Source of the DNA: Sthenelais limicola
Lineage: Eukaryota > Annelida > Polychaeta > Phyllodocida > Sigalionidae
NCBI GenBank assembly: GCA_942159475.1
Contig: OW804095.1
Location: forward strand, 147,230,314 to 147,294,313
Length of the DNA: 64,000 bases
Reading direction: 5' to 3'
In this document: in pieces, positions 33,681 to 45,455 of the stretch
Layout: each line of letters begins with the position of its first letter
Position numbering within the stretch: the first letter of the stretch is position 1
Notes under the pieces: generated by a model
What the model was told of the DNA's origin: nothing
Database searches by the model: none
The model's input: the letters and a program-made list of their open reading frames with translations, nothing else
Translations under genes and position numbers: made by a program

Positions 33681-34205
33681 GGTTGAGTTGAATTGAATTG
33701 AATAAACTTTTATTGCCGTTATACTGACATTAGAGAGAGGATCTCCGACATGTGGGAGGTTTCCGATCTCTCAGTAGCATACATACATTACTGTCATGTG
33801 TAGGTTTCAATACTTCTCAGTCATTGACTGTCGAAGTTTAGCTACAAAAATGTTCTAAACAAAACTTATATTAATAGCAATATGGCATCATGGTCAGCAT
33901 ATAATGTTCACAGCAGATTTTCGTCACATGATGTTACATAGTTACTGAATAAAATATTCGTCATTCCATATATACATGGTTTTTGCATTTGCTGTAAACA
34001 GTTTTGAGTCAATGGTTCGGTGGGCCACCGCAGGGAGTTTATTCCAAGAATATGGTATTTGGTTAAAGATGGATTTTCTTATTTGTTCAGTTTTTGGTAC
34101 AGTATGTTTCAGAATTTGTCTCCCTTCTGCAAAATTTCTTGTATTAAATTGTCGTGAATCCACATTTCTGGGATCTTGGGCCCTACGGTGACCCATTTGC
34201 AACAA
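33681..34205 (-). pseudogene. 3' end of a CR1/L2-like LINE (5'-truncated)
   Basis: The minus-strand frame 34205-33942 encodes the last about 87 residues of a LINE reverse-transcriptase ORF, including the end signature PYSWNKLPAVAHRTIDSKLF. It is followed by a 260-bp 3' UTR, an AATAAA and an ATTCA-type pentamer tail (plus strand TTGAATTGAATTGAATAAAC at about 33684-33704). The upstream RT domain is missing, as expected after incomplete reverse transcription. Confidence 0.7.
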
Positions 34206-35098
34206 GGACTGCTAAATAAAATGCTAAAATCGATTTCAGGCAAGTTGTTTCAAGTTGGGTGCCTCCAAATGCTACTCCGAAATGCACACCGTTTTGGTCA
34301 GATTTTACCGGTTGTAATACCAGGGAATGCAGCTTTAATTCAATTGTACTGAAACGACATAAACCAATCCTGATGCTCAATTAACAGTTGCTAGCTTTAA
34401 CTTGGTGTAATCTTACACCAACGCTTAGCAAGTTTGTGGTTTTGAATATTCAAGAAGTAACTAAAACCTAAAAGAAAAACCAAGAAAATAATAGAAAATA
34501 CAAGCAACTGTTAATTGTGCATTAGAAGAAGAAGAACGTTTTCTTTTGACACTCATTACAGTTATACAACCATAATTATGCTTCACAGACGTGGATGTTA
34601 TTATCATTATATTATTCTTCTGGCAAAAGGAATTCTTCTTTTTCCACTAATTACAGTAGTACAACCATAAGTATATATTACCAAATGTAGGGTGATGGTG
34701 TATTTGAACGCTGCTATATTTTGTGTGTGAGAGAGTGAAATTGATATCTTGTCATGACAGCCAGGTGTAAGTAGGTTTACTTATTAAACCTATTTAGTTC
34801 AGTGATTAAGGAAATAATTAATATTTTAATGAGCCTCTCATTTTGGATCCTTATTGAACTTTCCTTTCCTGGTAAGCTGAGTATGTTACCCCACAATTGA
34901 GTGAGAGACAGTTACCCCTCCTCATCTCCTCATTCCTCAGTATATGCACCCTTTTCTCTGTAACAGATCTTAAGAGTACACCAGCTGTTTTGCTCATGAA
35001 TCTGAGCTGCTCTGAAGAATACATGTCCTGGTTGAAATACTTAGTACATAACCTTAAAGCTGGCAATTATTTCGAAATATGTAATGAAAGGACTTAAT
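34206..35098. other. intergenic, no gene seen
   Basis: AT-rich. A weak local duplication pairs 34540-34600 with 34625-34680 (ATTACAGTxxTACAACCATAA). Confidence 0.4.
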
Positions 35099-35509
35099 TG
35101 TGAGGTGTTTCAGGAAAATGAGTCATAAGTCGCAAAAAATAGATTTTGAGATACCATTATATTTGAAAAGATGAGATCAAGCCGATTCCAATGATAGTAA
35201 ACAGTCTAATAATCTCATAAGTATTTCTAGATTTTAAGTTTGATATTTTCGTTTTTGAAAAAAACAGTTTCCAATATTTCTGGGTGTCAATACACAGTAA
35301 AGTAACTAAATGTAGTCAATATGAAGACCTTTAAAACGAAGGGATATATTACATGGATTATCTTGAGATTTGATACATTGATTGATATAACTATGAGTGA
35401 TACACTCCCTAAAAATTAGAATATTCCAATAATGTTATCTTGTGAAAAAAACACTTTCAAAAATATAAATTTTGCGACTTATGACTCATTTTCTTGAAAC
35501 ACATCACTT
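35099..35509 (+). mobile_element. 410-bp palindromic MITE, family 2
   Basis: Full-length copy: left TIR TGTGAGGTGTTTCAGGAAAA, right TIR TTTTCTTGAAACACATCACT. Confidence 0.85.
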
Positions 35510-36605
35510 ATGTGACCTTAGTAATTACAAAACAGGCATAGTTGGTTATGGTAAGAATATAGAAACTCTTATGCCAATAATTAGGGATGTGGTGTACATA
35601 AAAATGTGGGATCCAGAAGTTTCATCTTTAAATCTCATTTACTGGGAAATTATTGTGACCTTGGCTGTCAATTTATTTTGATTTATGCTTTATGTTTTAA
35701 TGAGTGTCTAACTGTCTGTTATTGACTTTGAATTGTTATTATTTTAATTGACAGTTATTCATGTCCAAAATTGAATGATTTATGTTAGCTACCTACAAAC
35801 AATTGAGACAAACTAGGTCAAGGACGAATTTTGATTGATAATAATGAAACTCTCAGGTTGGTGGTTCAATCCCTACCCAGTGCTGCTTGTTTTTTCCCAG
35901 GCAGGCTCACCTGTCAGGTCCATGGTTTGAATCCCAGCTTGGGAGGCTTGTTTTTTCTAGCCAGATTCATTCAAATTATGTTAATAATCAACAGAAAAAT
36001 CATCTAACAGCAGAAACTGTGTACTTTGATAATAGCAGATATATATGACTAGTAAAATCATATTTTTGCAGTCAATAAATCCTAAGGAATTCCTGAGGGA
36101 AAAGGTGTTCCTTAGTTTTCCAGCCTTTTCATGTTTAACTGAGAGTAAAGGATGAGGGAAAATACTTCAGAAGGAAAAATTCTGAGGGAAATTCCTACAT
36201 AGGGAACATCTACAAGTATCAAAGTAGGATACATCAAGAAGGGTCACTTTCTAGGTCGCGCCTGTGGATGTAAAATCTAATCATTTCAGGGAAATCTACA
36301 TCATATTTAAAGGTATAAGAATCAAAGTATCTAATATTTTACCACTTCAAATTGAAGGAAATGTATTATATTAATATTTAAACCCAAGAAATGAGTGAAT
36401 CCTATGCATCCTATTTACCTTCTACATTGCTGACCCACACCTATACAGCAAGGAATATTCCTACGAGCTGGGAATTTTATGTAGGAATGAATGTAGGAAG
36501 GGAAAAATTCCTACATGAAAGATTCCTTGCTTAGCTTATACAACAAAGCCCTGGCTTTATTCAACCAGAGGGCAAGGGAGTGCGTATGCCTATGGTTCAA
36601 ACACG
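35510..36605. other. intergenic with a small tandem repeat
   Basis: No gene. Contains the tRNA-like dimer at 35852-35972 and a region rich in GGAATTCCT/AGGAATT words (36085-36540). Confidence 0.4.
35852..35972 (+). repeat. tandem pair of 60-bp tRNA-like (box B) units
   Basis: Two adjacent units, each with TCAGGT, a box B-like motif (GGTTCAATCCC and GGTTTGAATCCC) and then GCTTGTTTTTTC. No clear box A, so this is a weak tRNA-SINE relic. Confidence 0.4.
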
Positions 36606-36862
36606 GTATATATGGGTCAGATTTTCAGAAAATGTACAATTCACTTTCACAAGTTCTCTGAAAGAACCCAAATTTCAGACGAAAATGAAGTTCACAATAC
36701 AGTTCAACCTAACCAAACAGTTTGCTAGAATCAATGCAATCCCGAAGTACGAATATACTCGAATTTACCTAATATTGACCAAATTGCAACCTGATTTAGC
36801 AGAATTTACCAAATGTGTGCAGCTGCCAATTGTACATTTTCTGAAAATCTGACCCATATATA
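36606..36862 (+). mobile_element. 240-bp MITE, family 1 (subfamily B)
   Basis: Both TIRs are intact and embedded in TATATA (ATATGGGTCAGATTTTCAGA, inverse at the right end). Confidence 0.92.
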
Positions 36863-37564
36863 TGAATGTATGCGAATACGAGAAGACGAATTGAGAGGAA
36901 ACATGGCTATCACCATCTGCCATGCAGTCAGGCTGAACATGATAATAGTAATAAAAGTGGTTCATTGTAATTAGTAACGTCATGATCACAGACTTCTGAA
37001 AAATGCTTTACCATTCATTTCTAACTAAGAGAAAACAAGAAATAGTTAACAGTGATCAGTTTACATTTATTTATTTATTTCCGGTTCATGTAGAAGATTG
37101 CGTTTCCAAGGGAAACGAAGATTGATGTCAGTTAAATGTAAAGTTCGAGACGGAGGGATAGTAGGAGGGAGAGGAAGTGGAGACAGAAAACATGAAATCC
37201 CTATCCCATATATATGACTGGTCATTCCATGTGATTGTGTTGGTCCCTTTAAGACCTTTGCATATGAGGCATCTTATTTCTCAACTTGCCACTTTAATTC
37301 ACACATGGTCTACCCTTTAATTCACACCTAAACGCCATCCTCTCCCCATCCCAGCCATAACCAGCATGGTTCTGATCCCATCTGCTGATATCAGAATCAA
37401 CAGATTATTCACACTGATATCCAGGATGGGAGGAGCCAAGATGCAATCAATGATTGACAGATCTCACCCCAATCCATTTAGATTGATGATAACATCAATC
37501 TAAAAATAGTACAGGGGAGCGAAAGGGCCGCTTGGAAGTATTCTATAGTGACATGAGGCGTGCT
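36863..37564. other. intergenic, no gene seen
   Basis: No supportable frame. A short TTTATTTATTTATT lies near 37063. Confidence 0.4.
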
Positions 37565-37810
37565 ACATTTGGGTCCAATTTTCAGAAAATGCACAATTCT
37601 TCTTCACCAATCCTTTCAAAAAAACCCAATTTTAGACAAAACTTAGGTTCAAAATAAAGTTCAACATAACCAAATATATTGTTTAGATCATTGGAATACC
37701 AAATATACTCAGAAATACCTATTACTTATCATTTTTCAGCTGAATTTAACCGAATTTACTAAATGTGTAGAGCTGTAGATTGTACGTTTTCTGACGATCT
37801 GACCCATAAA
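37565..37810 (+). mobile_element. 240-bp MITE, family 1 (intermediate form)
   Basis: TIRs TTTGGGTCCAATTTTCAGAA and CTGACGATCTGACCCATAAA. The interior mixes features of subfamilies A and C. Confidence 0.82.
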
Positions 37811-38171
37811 TTTATAAGCAGTGAACGATAAGTGATGTAAATTATATGATCCTTATCACATATCAGGTTACTTTGTTCTTTTTTATTTGTATTTTTATTT
37901 TTATTTATTTTATTAGCACACGCGTTACATTTTAATCATGTTATTCTGAGCTTGGGGTTTTAGACATTTTATATTGTATCTTACATAAACAGTAGTATTT
38001 ACCAAATCATGTATTCTATAATTTTACTTTCTTCTATCATTCATATCCTTAAAAATGGTAATAACAATACAAGTTTCTTAAATAGTGTTTTTTATCAATA
38101 CATATACATAAGAACGACAATTGACAAATTAGTGAGGTAATATCTTTGATGAGTATGATGATAAAAAAGAA
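37811..38171. other. intergenic, no gene seen
   Basis: AT-rich, with TTTTATTT runs (37880-37912). Confidence 0.4.
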
Positions 38172-38388
38172 TACAATAAACGTATTTATTTTCGCGTGGA
38201 TAAATTTACGCACACCAAGTACTTTGACAGATTTTCGCGCGGATTTAAATTGGCGAAGCAAGGAAACCTCACACCTTGCTGATGCAATAATTATACCTTT
38301 CGCGCAGGATGTATTTTCACGCACAAAGTTCAGTTCACTAAAATAACGGAAATAAATTCTGCGCGAACATTGATACATTTACAGTACT
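38172..38388 (+). mobile_element. 200-bp MITE, family 5, copy 2
   Basis: Ends AATAAACGTATTTATTTTCG and the inverted ACATTTACAGTA. The GC-bearing internal words (TTCGCGCGGATTTAAATT, CGCGCAGGATGTATTTTC) match 30325-30530. Confidence 0.8.
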
Positions 38389-38399
38389 TATAATTTAAG

Positions 38400-38970
38400 T
38401 GGACCACCCTCCCTCTCTGCCTCCCTCTCTCTAACTCTATCTCCCATTCCCTTTCCTCCTATCTTTCACTCTATATACTCTGCCCCCCCCTCTCTCCCCT
38501 TCTCCTCCCCCTCTCTCCCTTTCCCTCCCTCCTTCACTCTCTCCCCCTCTCCTCTCCCCCTACCTCATAATGCCCTATACTTTCTCTCCCTTTCTCTCCC
38601 TTTCTCTCCCTTTCTCTCCCTTTCTCTCCCTTTCTCTCCCTTTCTCTCCCTTTCTCTCCCTTTCTCTCCCTTTCTCTCCCTTTCTCTCCCTTTCTCTCCC
38701 TTTCTCTCCCTTTCTCTCCCTTTCTCTCCCTTTCTCTCCCTTTCTCTCCCTTTCTCTCCCTTTCTCTCCCTTTCTCTCCCTTTCTCTCCCTTTCTCTCCC
38801 TTTCTCTCCCTTTCTCTCCCTTTCTCTCCCTTTCTCTCCCTTTCTCTCCCTTTCTCTCCCTTTCTCTCCCTTTCTCTCCCTTTCTCTCCCTTTCTCTCCC
38901 TTTCTCTCCCTTTCTCTCCCTTTCTCTCCCTTTCTCTCCTTTCTCTACATTTCTCTCCCTTTCTCTCAAT
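38400..38970 (+). repeat. 10-bp minisatellite TTTCTCTCCC, array 1
   Basis: A CT-rich lead (38400-38570) and the tag TGCCCTATAC are followed by about 35 perfect decamers from 38581 and a few variants to about 38968. Open frames on both strands come from the repeat. Confidence 0.97.
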
Positions 38971-39075
38971 ACCAAGCAAACGGAGAGGTAATTAAGTGGC
39001 AAGGCTAGGGAGCAAACAGTTTTTTCTATTCTCTTTCGGTCCAAAGCAATCTGGGTCCTTTCCAAATATTTTGGT

Positions 39076-39308
39076 TATATGGGTCAGAATTTCAGAAAAT
39101 GTACAATTCATCTTCACCAATTCTCTCAAATAACCCGAATTTCAGACGAAAATAAACTTCAAAATACAGTTCAACCTAACCAAACAGATTGCTAGAATCA
39201 ATGCAATGCCAAATATACTCGAATTTACCTAGTATTGACCAAATTGTAGCCTATTTGAGCATAATTTACTAAATGTGTACAGCTGATTTTCTAAAAATCT
39301 GACCCATA
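39076..39308 (+). mobile_element. 240-bp MITE, family 1 (subfamily B)
   Basis: Left TIR ATATGGGTCAGAATTTCAGA. The right TIR lacks the CCAATTGTACAT part but ends CTAAAAATCTGACCCATA. Confidence 0.88.
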
Positions 39309-39364
39309 CCTTTCCTAGATTTAATGGTAAGGATCTGAGGTATAGCAGGGGTTACTGTAAGGCA

Positions 39365-39425
39365 TTAGGGTCAGATCTTCAGAAAATGTACAATCGGCAG
39401 ATCTAGTCAATATTGCTAAATTATT
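39365..39425 (-). mobile_element. 60-bp end fragment of a family 1 MITE
   Basis: Only one TIR and its inner flank (GGGTCAGATCTTCAGAAAAT then GTACAATCGGCAGATCTA) are present. Confidence 0.7.
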
Positions 39426-39560
39426 TTACTTTATTTTTGTTCCACAATTATTCACTTATTATATCATATATTTAGGGGGAGATACACCGGTATAACTTGG
39501 CAGTTTACCTTGTACTGCATTGTGTGACGGTGTGTACTCCTCTCCTAGTCTAGACTATCC

Positions 39561-39806
39561 TACGTGGGTCAGTTTTTCAGGAAATGTACAATTCAACTTC
39601 GTCAATCCTCTCAAATAACCCAAATTTCAGACGAAAATAAAGTTCAAAATACAGTTATACCTAACCAAACAGATTGCTAGAATCACTGCAATGCCGAATA
39701 TACTCGAATTTACCAAGTATTGACCAAATTGCAGCCTAATTTAGCAGAATTTACTCAATGTGTAGAGCTGCCAATTGTACATTTTCTGAAAATGTACAAT
39801 TGGCCC
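39561..39806 (+). mobile_element. 240-bp MITE, family 1 (subfamily B), right end altered
   Basis: Left TIR CGTGGGTCAGTTTTTCAGGA. The right TIR runs ATTTTCTGAAAATGTACAAT, folding back on itself instead of reading on to CTGACCC. Confidence 0.82.
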
Positions 39807-40539
39807 AATTTTTTATAATGTTGTGAAGCTATAGGATTCAACACATTGTCTTTTTCCTTTCGATATACTACTCTCTGATTCATTAAAATGACAAGACATG
39901 TGATAATAGTTATACCTTTCCTAGATTTGCCTTCGTCACAAGGCAATTAACAACGTTGAAATCAACATACACAACATCAATCCCAAAAGATCAATTAAAT
40001 CGTTGACAGACATCCCTAAAACAGACCTACAATACTATCAGGAATTAAATACTCAGCTTTCTCAAATCAAAACACATCTTACATGTATCTCTGCCGGATG
40101 AAATATTTCTAAATGCTGACTAATACAATTCCAACGATACACTTGTTATTGTGGTGGTCAAATATACGTAAGGGCGGGGGCAAACTCAAAGCGTTGGGAG
40201 AATATTATAGTGATAGTTTCGCTGTCGCTTTCATTTACCATCCTCAGACAAAAGTTAATATACCCTACCTGGTTTGTCACCCCAAAGCGCCAGTCGTTTC
40301 TTTAATTAATTTTCCAATTAATCCAACCACAATGAAATATCCAGCAAATTTAAGAAGAAGAAAAAGAAGATGCGTTCTCCTCTCTGAGGGTTTAGACAAA
40401 CACGCACTATTCCGTAGCTTCTCCAAGACTGGTAATGCTTGAACAAGTTTCTCTTTCAATGTTCCATCCTTTCTTTCTACCTCTGAGACCTTCGCATTCT
40501 TTCCCCTCCCTCTGCTTCTCTCACCTAAAAAAATAAATA
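39807..40539. other. intergenic, no gene seen
   Basis: A weakly open 109-codon frame at 40113-40442 has no recognisable domain and is not called as a gene. Confidence 0.4.
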
Positions 40540-40727
40540 CAGTATGTTTCGCTTAACCTGAACTCGGTTTACCTGAATTTTCAATTAACCCGAACTTTTT
40601 GCAATTTCTCTGCATGCAGACTTCCAGCATAATGTTTATGTTCTCTTTAGCTGAAGTTTCCGTTAACCTGAACTTTTTCTGATTTCCCCTCCTCGAGTTC
40701 AGGTAAAGTGGAACATCCGCACTCCTG
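40540..40727 (+). mobile_element. pogo/Tigger-like MITE
   Basis: The left end CAGTATGTTTCGCTTAACCT then GAACTC is inverted at the right as GAGTTCAGGTAAAGTGGAAC, and CAGT starts next to a TA. Internal copies of TTAACCTGAACTTTTT recur. Terminal CAGTATR and the TA target fit non-autonomous pogo-class elements; assignment is by resemblance only. Confidence 0.55.
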
Positions 40728-41430
40728 TGTCTGAACCCCCCAGCCCGACCACCAGTCCCCCCAGGCCCCCTCCCCCAGGCCTACCCCCAGGCCCTCAGGC
40801 CCACCCCCAGGCCCTCAGGCCCAACCCCCAGGCCCACCCTCAGGCCCAACCCACCCCTCTGTCTCTCTCTCTCGCTCCCTTATCCTCTCCCGTCCTCCTT
40901 CTCTCCCCCTCTCTTCTCCCCTCTCTCCTTTCCCTCCCTCTCTTCCCCCTCCTTTCACTTCCTTGCTTTCTCCCTCCCCCCATGTCTACCATTCTTTCAT
41001 TCTTCTCTCACTCGGGTCTCACCCTTTCTTCCTGCCTAATTCTCTCTCTCTCTCCCTCTGTCTCCCATCTTCTCTCGCCTCTATCCTGTCCTCCTATCTC
41101 TCTTCTTTCTCCCCTGTCTCTCTCCCCCTGCCTCTCGTCCGCTTTCCCTCTCTTCCCAACTCCCTTCCCTCCCTCCTGTGTTGTTTCTTTCTTTGCTCCC
41201 TCCTCTGTTTCTCCTCTCTCTTCCACTCATCTCTTCATACCTCTATCATACCTCTATCTCCCATTCCCTTTCCTCCTCTCTTTTACTCTATATACTCTCC
41301 CTCCCTCTCTCCCCTTCTCCTCCCCCTCTCTCCCTCCCTCTCTCTCCCTCCCTCTCTCTCTTTCCCTCCCTCCTTCCCTCTCTCCCCTCTCCTCTCCCCC
41401 CTACCTCTTGATGCCCTATACTTCCGCTCT
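40728..41430 (+). repeat. CCCCAGGCCC-type and CT-rich low-complexity DNA
   Basis: CCCAGGCCC words to about 40855, then polypyrimidine sequence with CTCTCTC and TCTCCCC runs leading into the decamer arrays. The long Pro/Ser/Leu frames are artefacts. Confidence 0.9.
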
Positions 41431-42200
41431 TCTCTCCCTTTCTCTCCCTTTCTCTCCCTTTCTCTCCCTTTCTCTCCCTTTCTCTCCCTTTCTCTCCCTT
41501 TCTCTCCCTTTCTCTCCCTTTCTCTCCCTTTCTCTCCCTTTCTCTCCCTTTCTCTCCCTTTCTCTCCCTTTCTCTCCCTTTCTCTCCCTTTCTCTCCCTT
41601 TCTCTCCCTTTCTCTCCCTTTCTCTCCCTTTCTCTCCCTTTCTCTCCCTTTCTCTCCCTTTCTCTCCCTTTCTCTCCCTTTCTCTCCCTTTCTCTCCCTT
41701 TCTCTCTCTTGCTCTCCCTTTCTCTCCCTTTCTCTCCCTTTCTCTCCCTTTCTCTCCCTTTCTCTCCCTTTCTCTCCCTTTCTCTCTCTTTCCCTCCCTC
41801 CTTCCCTCTCTCCCCCTCTCCTCTCCCCCTACATCTTTATGCCCTATACTTCCGCTCTTCTCTCCCTTTCTCTCCCTTTCTCTCCCTTTCTCTCCCTTTC
41901 TCTCCCTTTCTCTCCCTTTCTCTCCCTTTTTCTCCCTTTCCCTCTCTTTCTCTCCCTTTCTCTCCCTTTCTCTCCCTTTCTCTCCCTTTCTCTCCCTTTC
42001 TCTCCCTTTCTCTCCCTTTCTCTCCCTTTCTCTCCCTTTCTCTCCCTTTCTCTCCCTTTCTCTCCCTTTCTCTCCCTTTCTCTCCCTTTCTCTCCCTTTC
42101 TCTCCCTTTCTCTCCCTTTCTCTCCCTTTCTCTCCCTTTCTCTCCCTTTCTCTCCCTTTCTCTCCCTTTCTCTCCCTTTCTCTCCCTTTCTCTCCCTCCC
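41431..42200 (+). repeat. 10-bp minisatellite TTTCTCTCCC, arrays 2 and 3
   Basis: Array 2 is 41437-41790 with a variant block near 41700. Array 3 is 41862-42197. Each is preceded by the same leader, a CCTCCTTCCCTCTCTCCCC-type stretch and then TGCCCTATACTTCCGCTC, so leader and array were duplicated together. The leader also matches that of array 1. Confidence 0.95.
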
Positions 42201-42612
42201 TCGCTCACTCTGTCTTTCTTTCTTTCTCCCTCTCCCACTCTCTCACTCGTTCTCACATTCACTACCCCCGTCTCCTCGAGCTCTCCCTTCACCGCTCCCC
42301 CCCCCCCCCCCCCTCCCTCATCCCTGACTCTCTCTCCAGATACGAGCCTCTATACTGTCCTAAAAAGGCATTGAACTGGGGCAAGGAATAGAAAATAGTG
42401 TGAATGATGAAATTGTGAATCCTTGTAACAATAATATACTCAGCTCGACACTTTCTATTGAAGCAGGGCCCTGTTGTTCGGAGTTAGCTAAACATAATAT
42501 ATAGTGTACACCAAAGGTATACTTCAAATGGAGCAATAGTTAGCGAAAAAAAGTAGCAACGGGGCCCAGTGAATGTGAAACTAATGCAGGGCGTCATGTA
42601 CAAAACTAGCTG
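42201..42612. other. low complexity then intergenic
   Basis: CT-rich, with a poly-C run at about 42298-42312, then ordinary sequence without a gene. Confidence 0.5.
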
Positions 42613-42840
42613 TACATGGGTCAGATTTTCAGCTGTACACATTTAGTAAATTCTGCTAAATTAGGCTGCAATGTGGTCAATATTAGGTGAATTCGAGTAT
42701 ATTCGGCATTGAATTGATTCTAGTAATCTGTTTGGTTAGGTTGAACTGTATTTTGAACTTTATTTTCGTCTGAAATTTGGGTCGTTTGAGAGGATTGGTA
42801 AAGGCGAATTGTACATTTTCTGAAAATCTGACCCATATAT
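42613..42840 (-). mobile_element. 240-bp MITE, family 1 (subfamily B), short left end
   Basis: The left TIR lost AAAATGTACAATTGG (it reads GATTTTCAGCTGTACAC). The right TIR is full. Confidence 0.88.
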
Positions 42841-43096
42841 GCAACCCATTCGCGCGTACACAATATAGCAAGGTACAGGGTTGATGGTTCAACTTGTGCA
42901 AAACCTACACTTATCTTATGAGACAGAGCATAACAAAATGTACACTCAGCAGCTCCACGCATGAATTTAGTAAATTATACTGAAAATACATAACATATAA
43001 TTGATGTAATATCTGAGTACTAGAATTTGGAGTGAATTATTATAAACAAATTATACTTACAAAACATATTATAATTATTATAAAACAAAATGCCAA

Positions 43097-43320
43097 TATG
43101 TGGGTCGGATTTTCAGAAAACGTAGCTGTACATATTTAGTAATTTTTGCTAATTTCTGCTAAACAAATGATACATTTTGGGTATGTCTGGGTATATTTGG
43201 TATCGCATTGATTTAAAGTATCAGTTCTGTTATGTTAAACTGCATTTTAAAGCCCATTTCTGTCTTAAATGTGGGTTATTTGAGAGAATTATACGTTTTC
43301 TGAAAAACTGATCCATATAT
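43097..43320 (-). mobile_element. 240-bp MITE, family 1 (subfamily C)
   Basis: Ends TGTGGGTCGGATTTTCAGAA and CTGAAAAACTGATCCATATA. The core matches the copy at 18764 (GATTTAAAGTATCAGTTCTG). Confidence 0.82.
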
Positions 43321-43542
43321 TCATGAATCTGGTGCTTACTATTCTGGTGCTAATATGTTAATAACAATGCAGGTCCTTTCTGTAACGTCGACGTAATCTT
43401 GATCCACTATTTTATAAATATATCTTCCCTCTTTGTCTCCCCTGTATAATGTTTCTTTCAGTCCATAAACGGCAGCTTAACGGCTCCACCAAACGAGAAT
43501 ATCTGTGTATTGTTTTCGTGCTGATTCATCCAAAGTCTTCGT

Positions 43543-43789
43543 TATATACGGGTAAGATTTTCAGAAAATGTACAATTCAACTTCCCCAGTCCTCTCGAAT
43601 AACCCACATTTCAGACAAAAATAAAGTTCAAAGTACAGTTCAGCCGAACCAAACAGATTGCTGGAATCAATGCAATGTCAAATATACTCGAATTTACCTA
43701 GTATTGAACAAATTGCAGCTTAATTTAGTAGAATTTACTAAAAGTGTACAGCTGCCAATTGTACATTTTCTAAAAATCTGACCCATATG
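43543..43789 (+). mobile_element. 240-bp MITE, family 1 (subfamily B)
   Basis: TIRs ATACGGGTAAGATTTTCAGA and CTAAAAATCTGACCCATATG. The interior is a standard subfamily B sequence. Confidence 0.9.
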
Positions 43790-43895
43790 TTGAATGTATC
43801 AACTGTATTGTGAACCTTATTGCTGTACTAGGTGTGGGTTGTTTGGGGGTATTGGGGTATGTCGTCCTACGCCCTGACACACCTTTCTCTACCCC

Positions 43896-44138
43896 TATAT
43901 GGGTCAGATTTCCAGAAAATGTACAATTCACCTTCACCAATCCTCTCAAATAACCCAAATTTCAGACGAAAATAAAGTTCAAAATACAGTTCAATCTAAC
44001 CAAACAGATTGCTAGAATCAACCCAATGCCGATTATACTCGAATTCACCTAGTATTGACCAAATTACAGCCTAATTTAGCAGAATTTACTAAATGTGTAC
44101 AACTGCCAATTGTACATTTTCTGAAATCTGACCCATAC
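43896..44138 (+). mobile_element. 240-bp MITE, family 1 (subfamily B)
   Basis: TIRs ATATGGGTCAGATTTCCAGA and CTGAAATCTGACCCATAC (one A lost). Confidence 0.9.
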
Positions 44139-44179
44139 ACGGGCATGCACCAGTAGGTACAAAGCTCGTTTAAACATAC

Positions 44180-44411
44180 CTGTGGGTCAGATTTTGAGAA
44201 CATGTACAATTCAACTTCGCCAATCTTCTCAAATGACTTAAATTTCAGACGAAAATAAAGTTCAAAATACACTTCAACCTAACCAAACAGATTGCTAGAA
44301 TCAATTCATTACCGAATATACTCAAATTTGCCTAATATTGGTCAAATTACAGCCTAATTTAGCAGAATTTACTAAATGTGTACAGCTGCCAATTGTACAA
44401 TTTTTTACCCC
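44180..44411 (+). mobile_element. 240-bp MITE, family 1 (subfamily B), right end lost
   Basis: Left TIR TGTGGGTCAGATTTTGAGAA. The right TIR stops after CCAATTGTACAATTTTTTAC. Confidence 0.85.
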
Positions 44412-45070
44412 TATGCACCATTAATTAGTTAGATGTGAAGCATATTTCGCTACATCTAAATTGTTTTATTTGCCAGAACGACCTTTGTGAAGCTTATTCA
44501 AAGAAAGAATTGCCACAACTCAAGATCACCTATATATACAAACATATAACAGCTGCGAATATTAATATCAACTTCAGTCCTGTTACAACGAGTAAATTTG
44601 CTAGGGTTGCTTTTGTCATAATAGCTGAAAATGGAATTTGGCAAGTGATTAAAGCGAAGTGATCCCAACCACTTTCGCACAATCAATCTATAGTACAATG
44701 TCATTAGGCTATCCTATTCCATACCAGTGTTCAATATGTATTGTATTTCTTCTTTAGAATAAGTAAGTGGAGTGGGAAAAGATCGTGGTATATCGGGTTG
44801 ACCGGTGTGGTAAATGATGTTGGTCGTTAATGATTAGGAATTAAACCCCGAGTGTTGTAGTTGTTATTTCATTCTTTCACAAGCTTTCGGGAAACACTCC
44901 TTTAGAATAAGTTTAGGCCATTTTGAGAGCTTTCAAAAGGAACCATATAGAGCTTATTGGGCACTCTGTTGATAGTACCAGAAGGTACAATGATCCGGTA
45001 TAATGAGGTGCTGGATATGCAGGATATGACTGTAGGTAAGGGTGGGGTAGAACCTGGGGAATAGCCATCA
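44412..45070. other. intergenic with a weak dispersed repeat
   Basis: 44510-44640 resembles 49070-49195 (CATATAACAGC, CAGTCCT, GTCATAATAGCTGA-like words). No gene. Confidence 0.4.
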
Positions 45071-45315
45071 CTACACGGGTCAGATTTTCAGAAAATGTAC
45101 AATTGGCAGCTCTACACATTTAGTAAATTCTGCTAAATTAGGCTGCAATTTGGCCAATACTAGCTAAATTCGAGTATATTCGGCATAGCATTGATTCAAG
45201 CAATCTGTTTGGTTAGGTTGAACTACATTTTGAATTTTATTTTCGTTTGAAATTTGGCTTATTGGAGAGGATTGGTGAAGTTGAATTGTACATTTTCTGA
45301 AAACTTGACCCACAC
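45071..45315 (-). mobile_element. 240-bp MITE, family 1 (subfamily B)
   Basis: TIRs ACACGGGTCAGATTTTCAGA and CTGAAAACTTGACCCACACA. Confidence 0.9.
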
Positions 45316-45455
45316 ATTGGGTGTGGGTCCAGTGTCCAGAGAGCGTGCAGAGCTAGACAGTCCTGCATTGATTTATTATAAAAATAGATGCAAGATAATT
45401 TTATGATTAATTTGAATCATTGAAACGCCTGCAGGGGCCTTCATAAATAGTTTGT

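Noticed and set aside
35852..35972. Possible tRNA genes at two box B-like motifs
   Set aside because: No box A or cloverleaf could be drawn; kept only as a weak repeat.
40113..40442. 109-codon plus-strand frame
   Set aside because: No domain, no splice or promoter support; in mixed-composition intergenic DNA.
40727..42391. 554-codon Ser/Leu/Pro-rich frame
   Set aside because: CT-rich microsatellite, open in several frames and on both strands.
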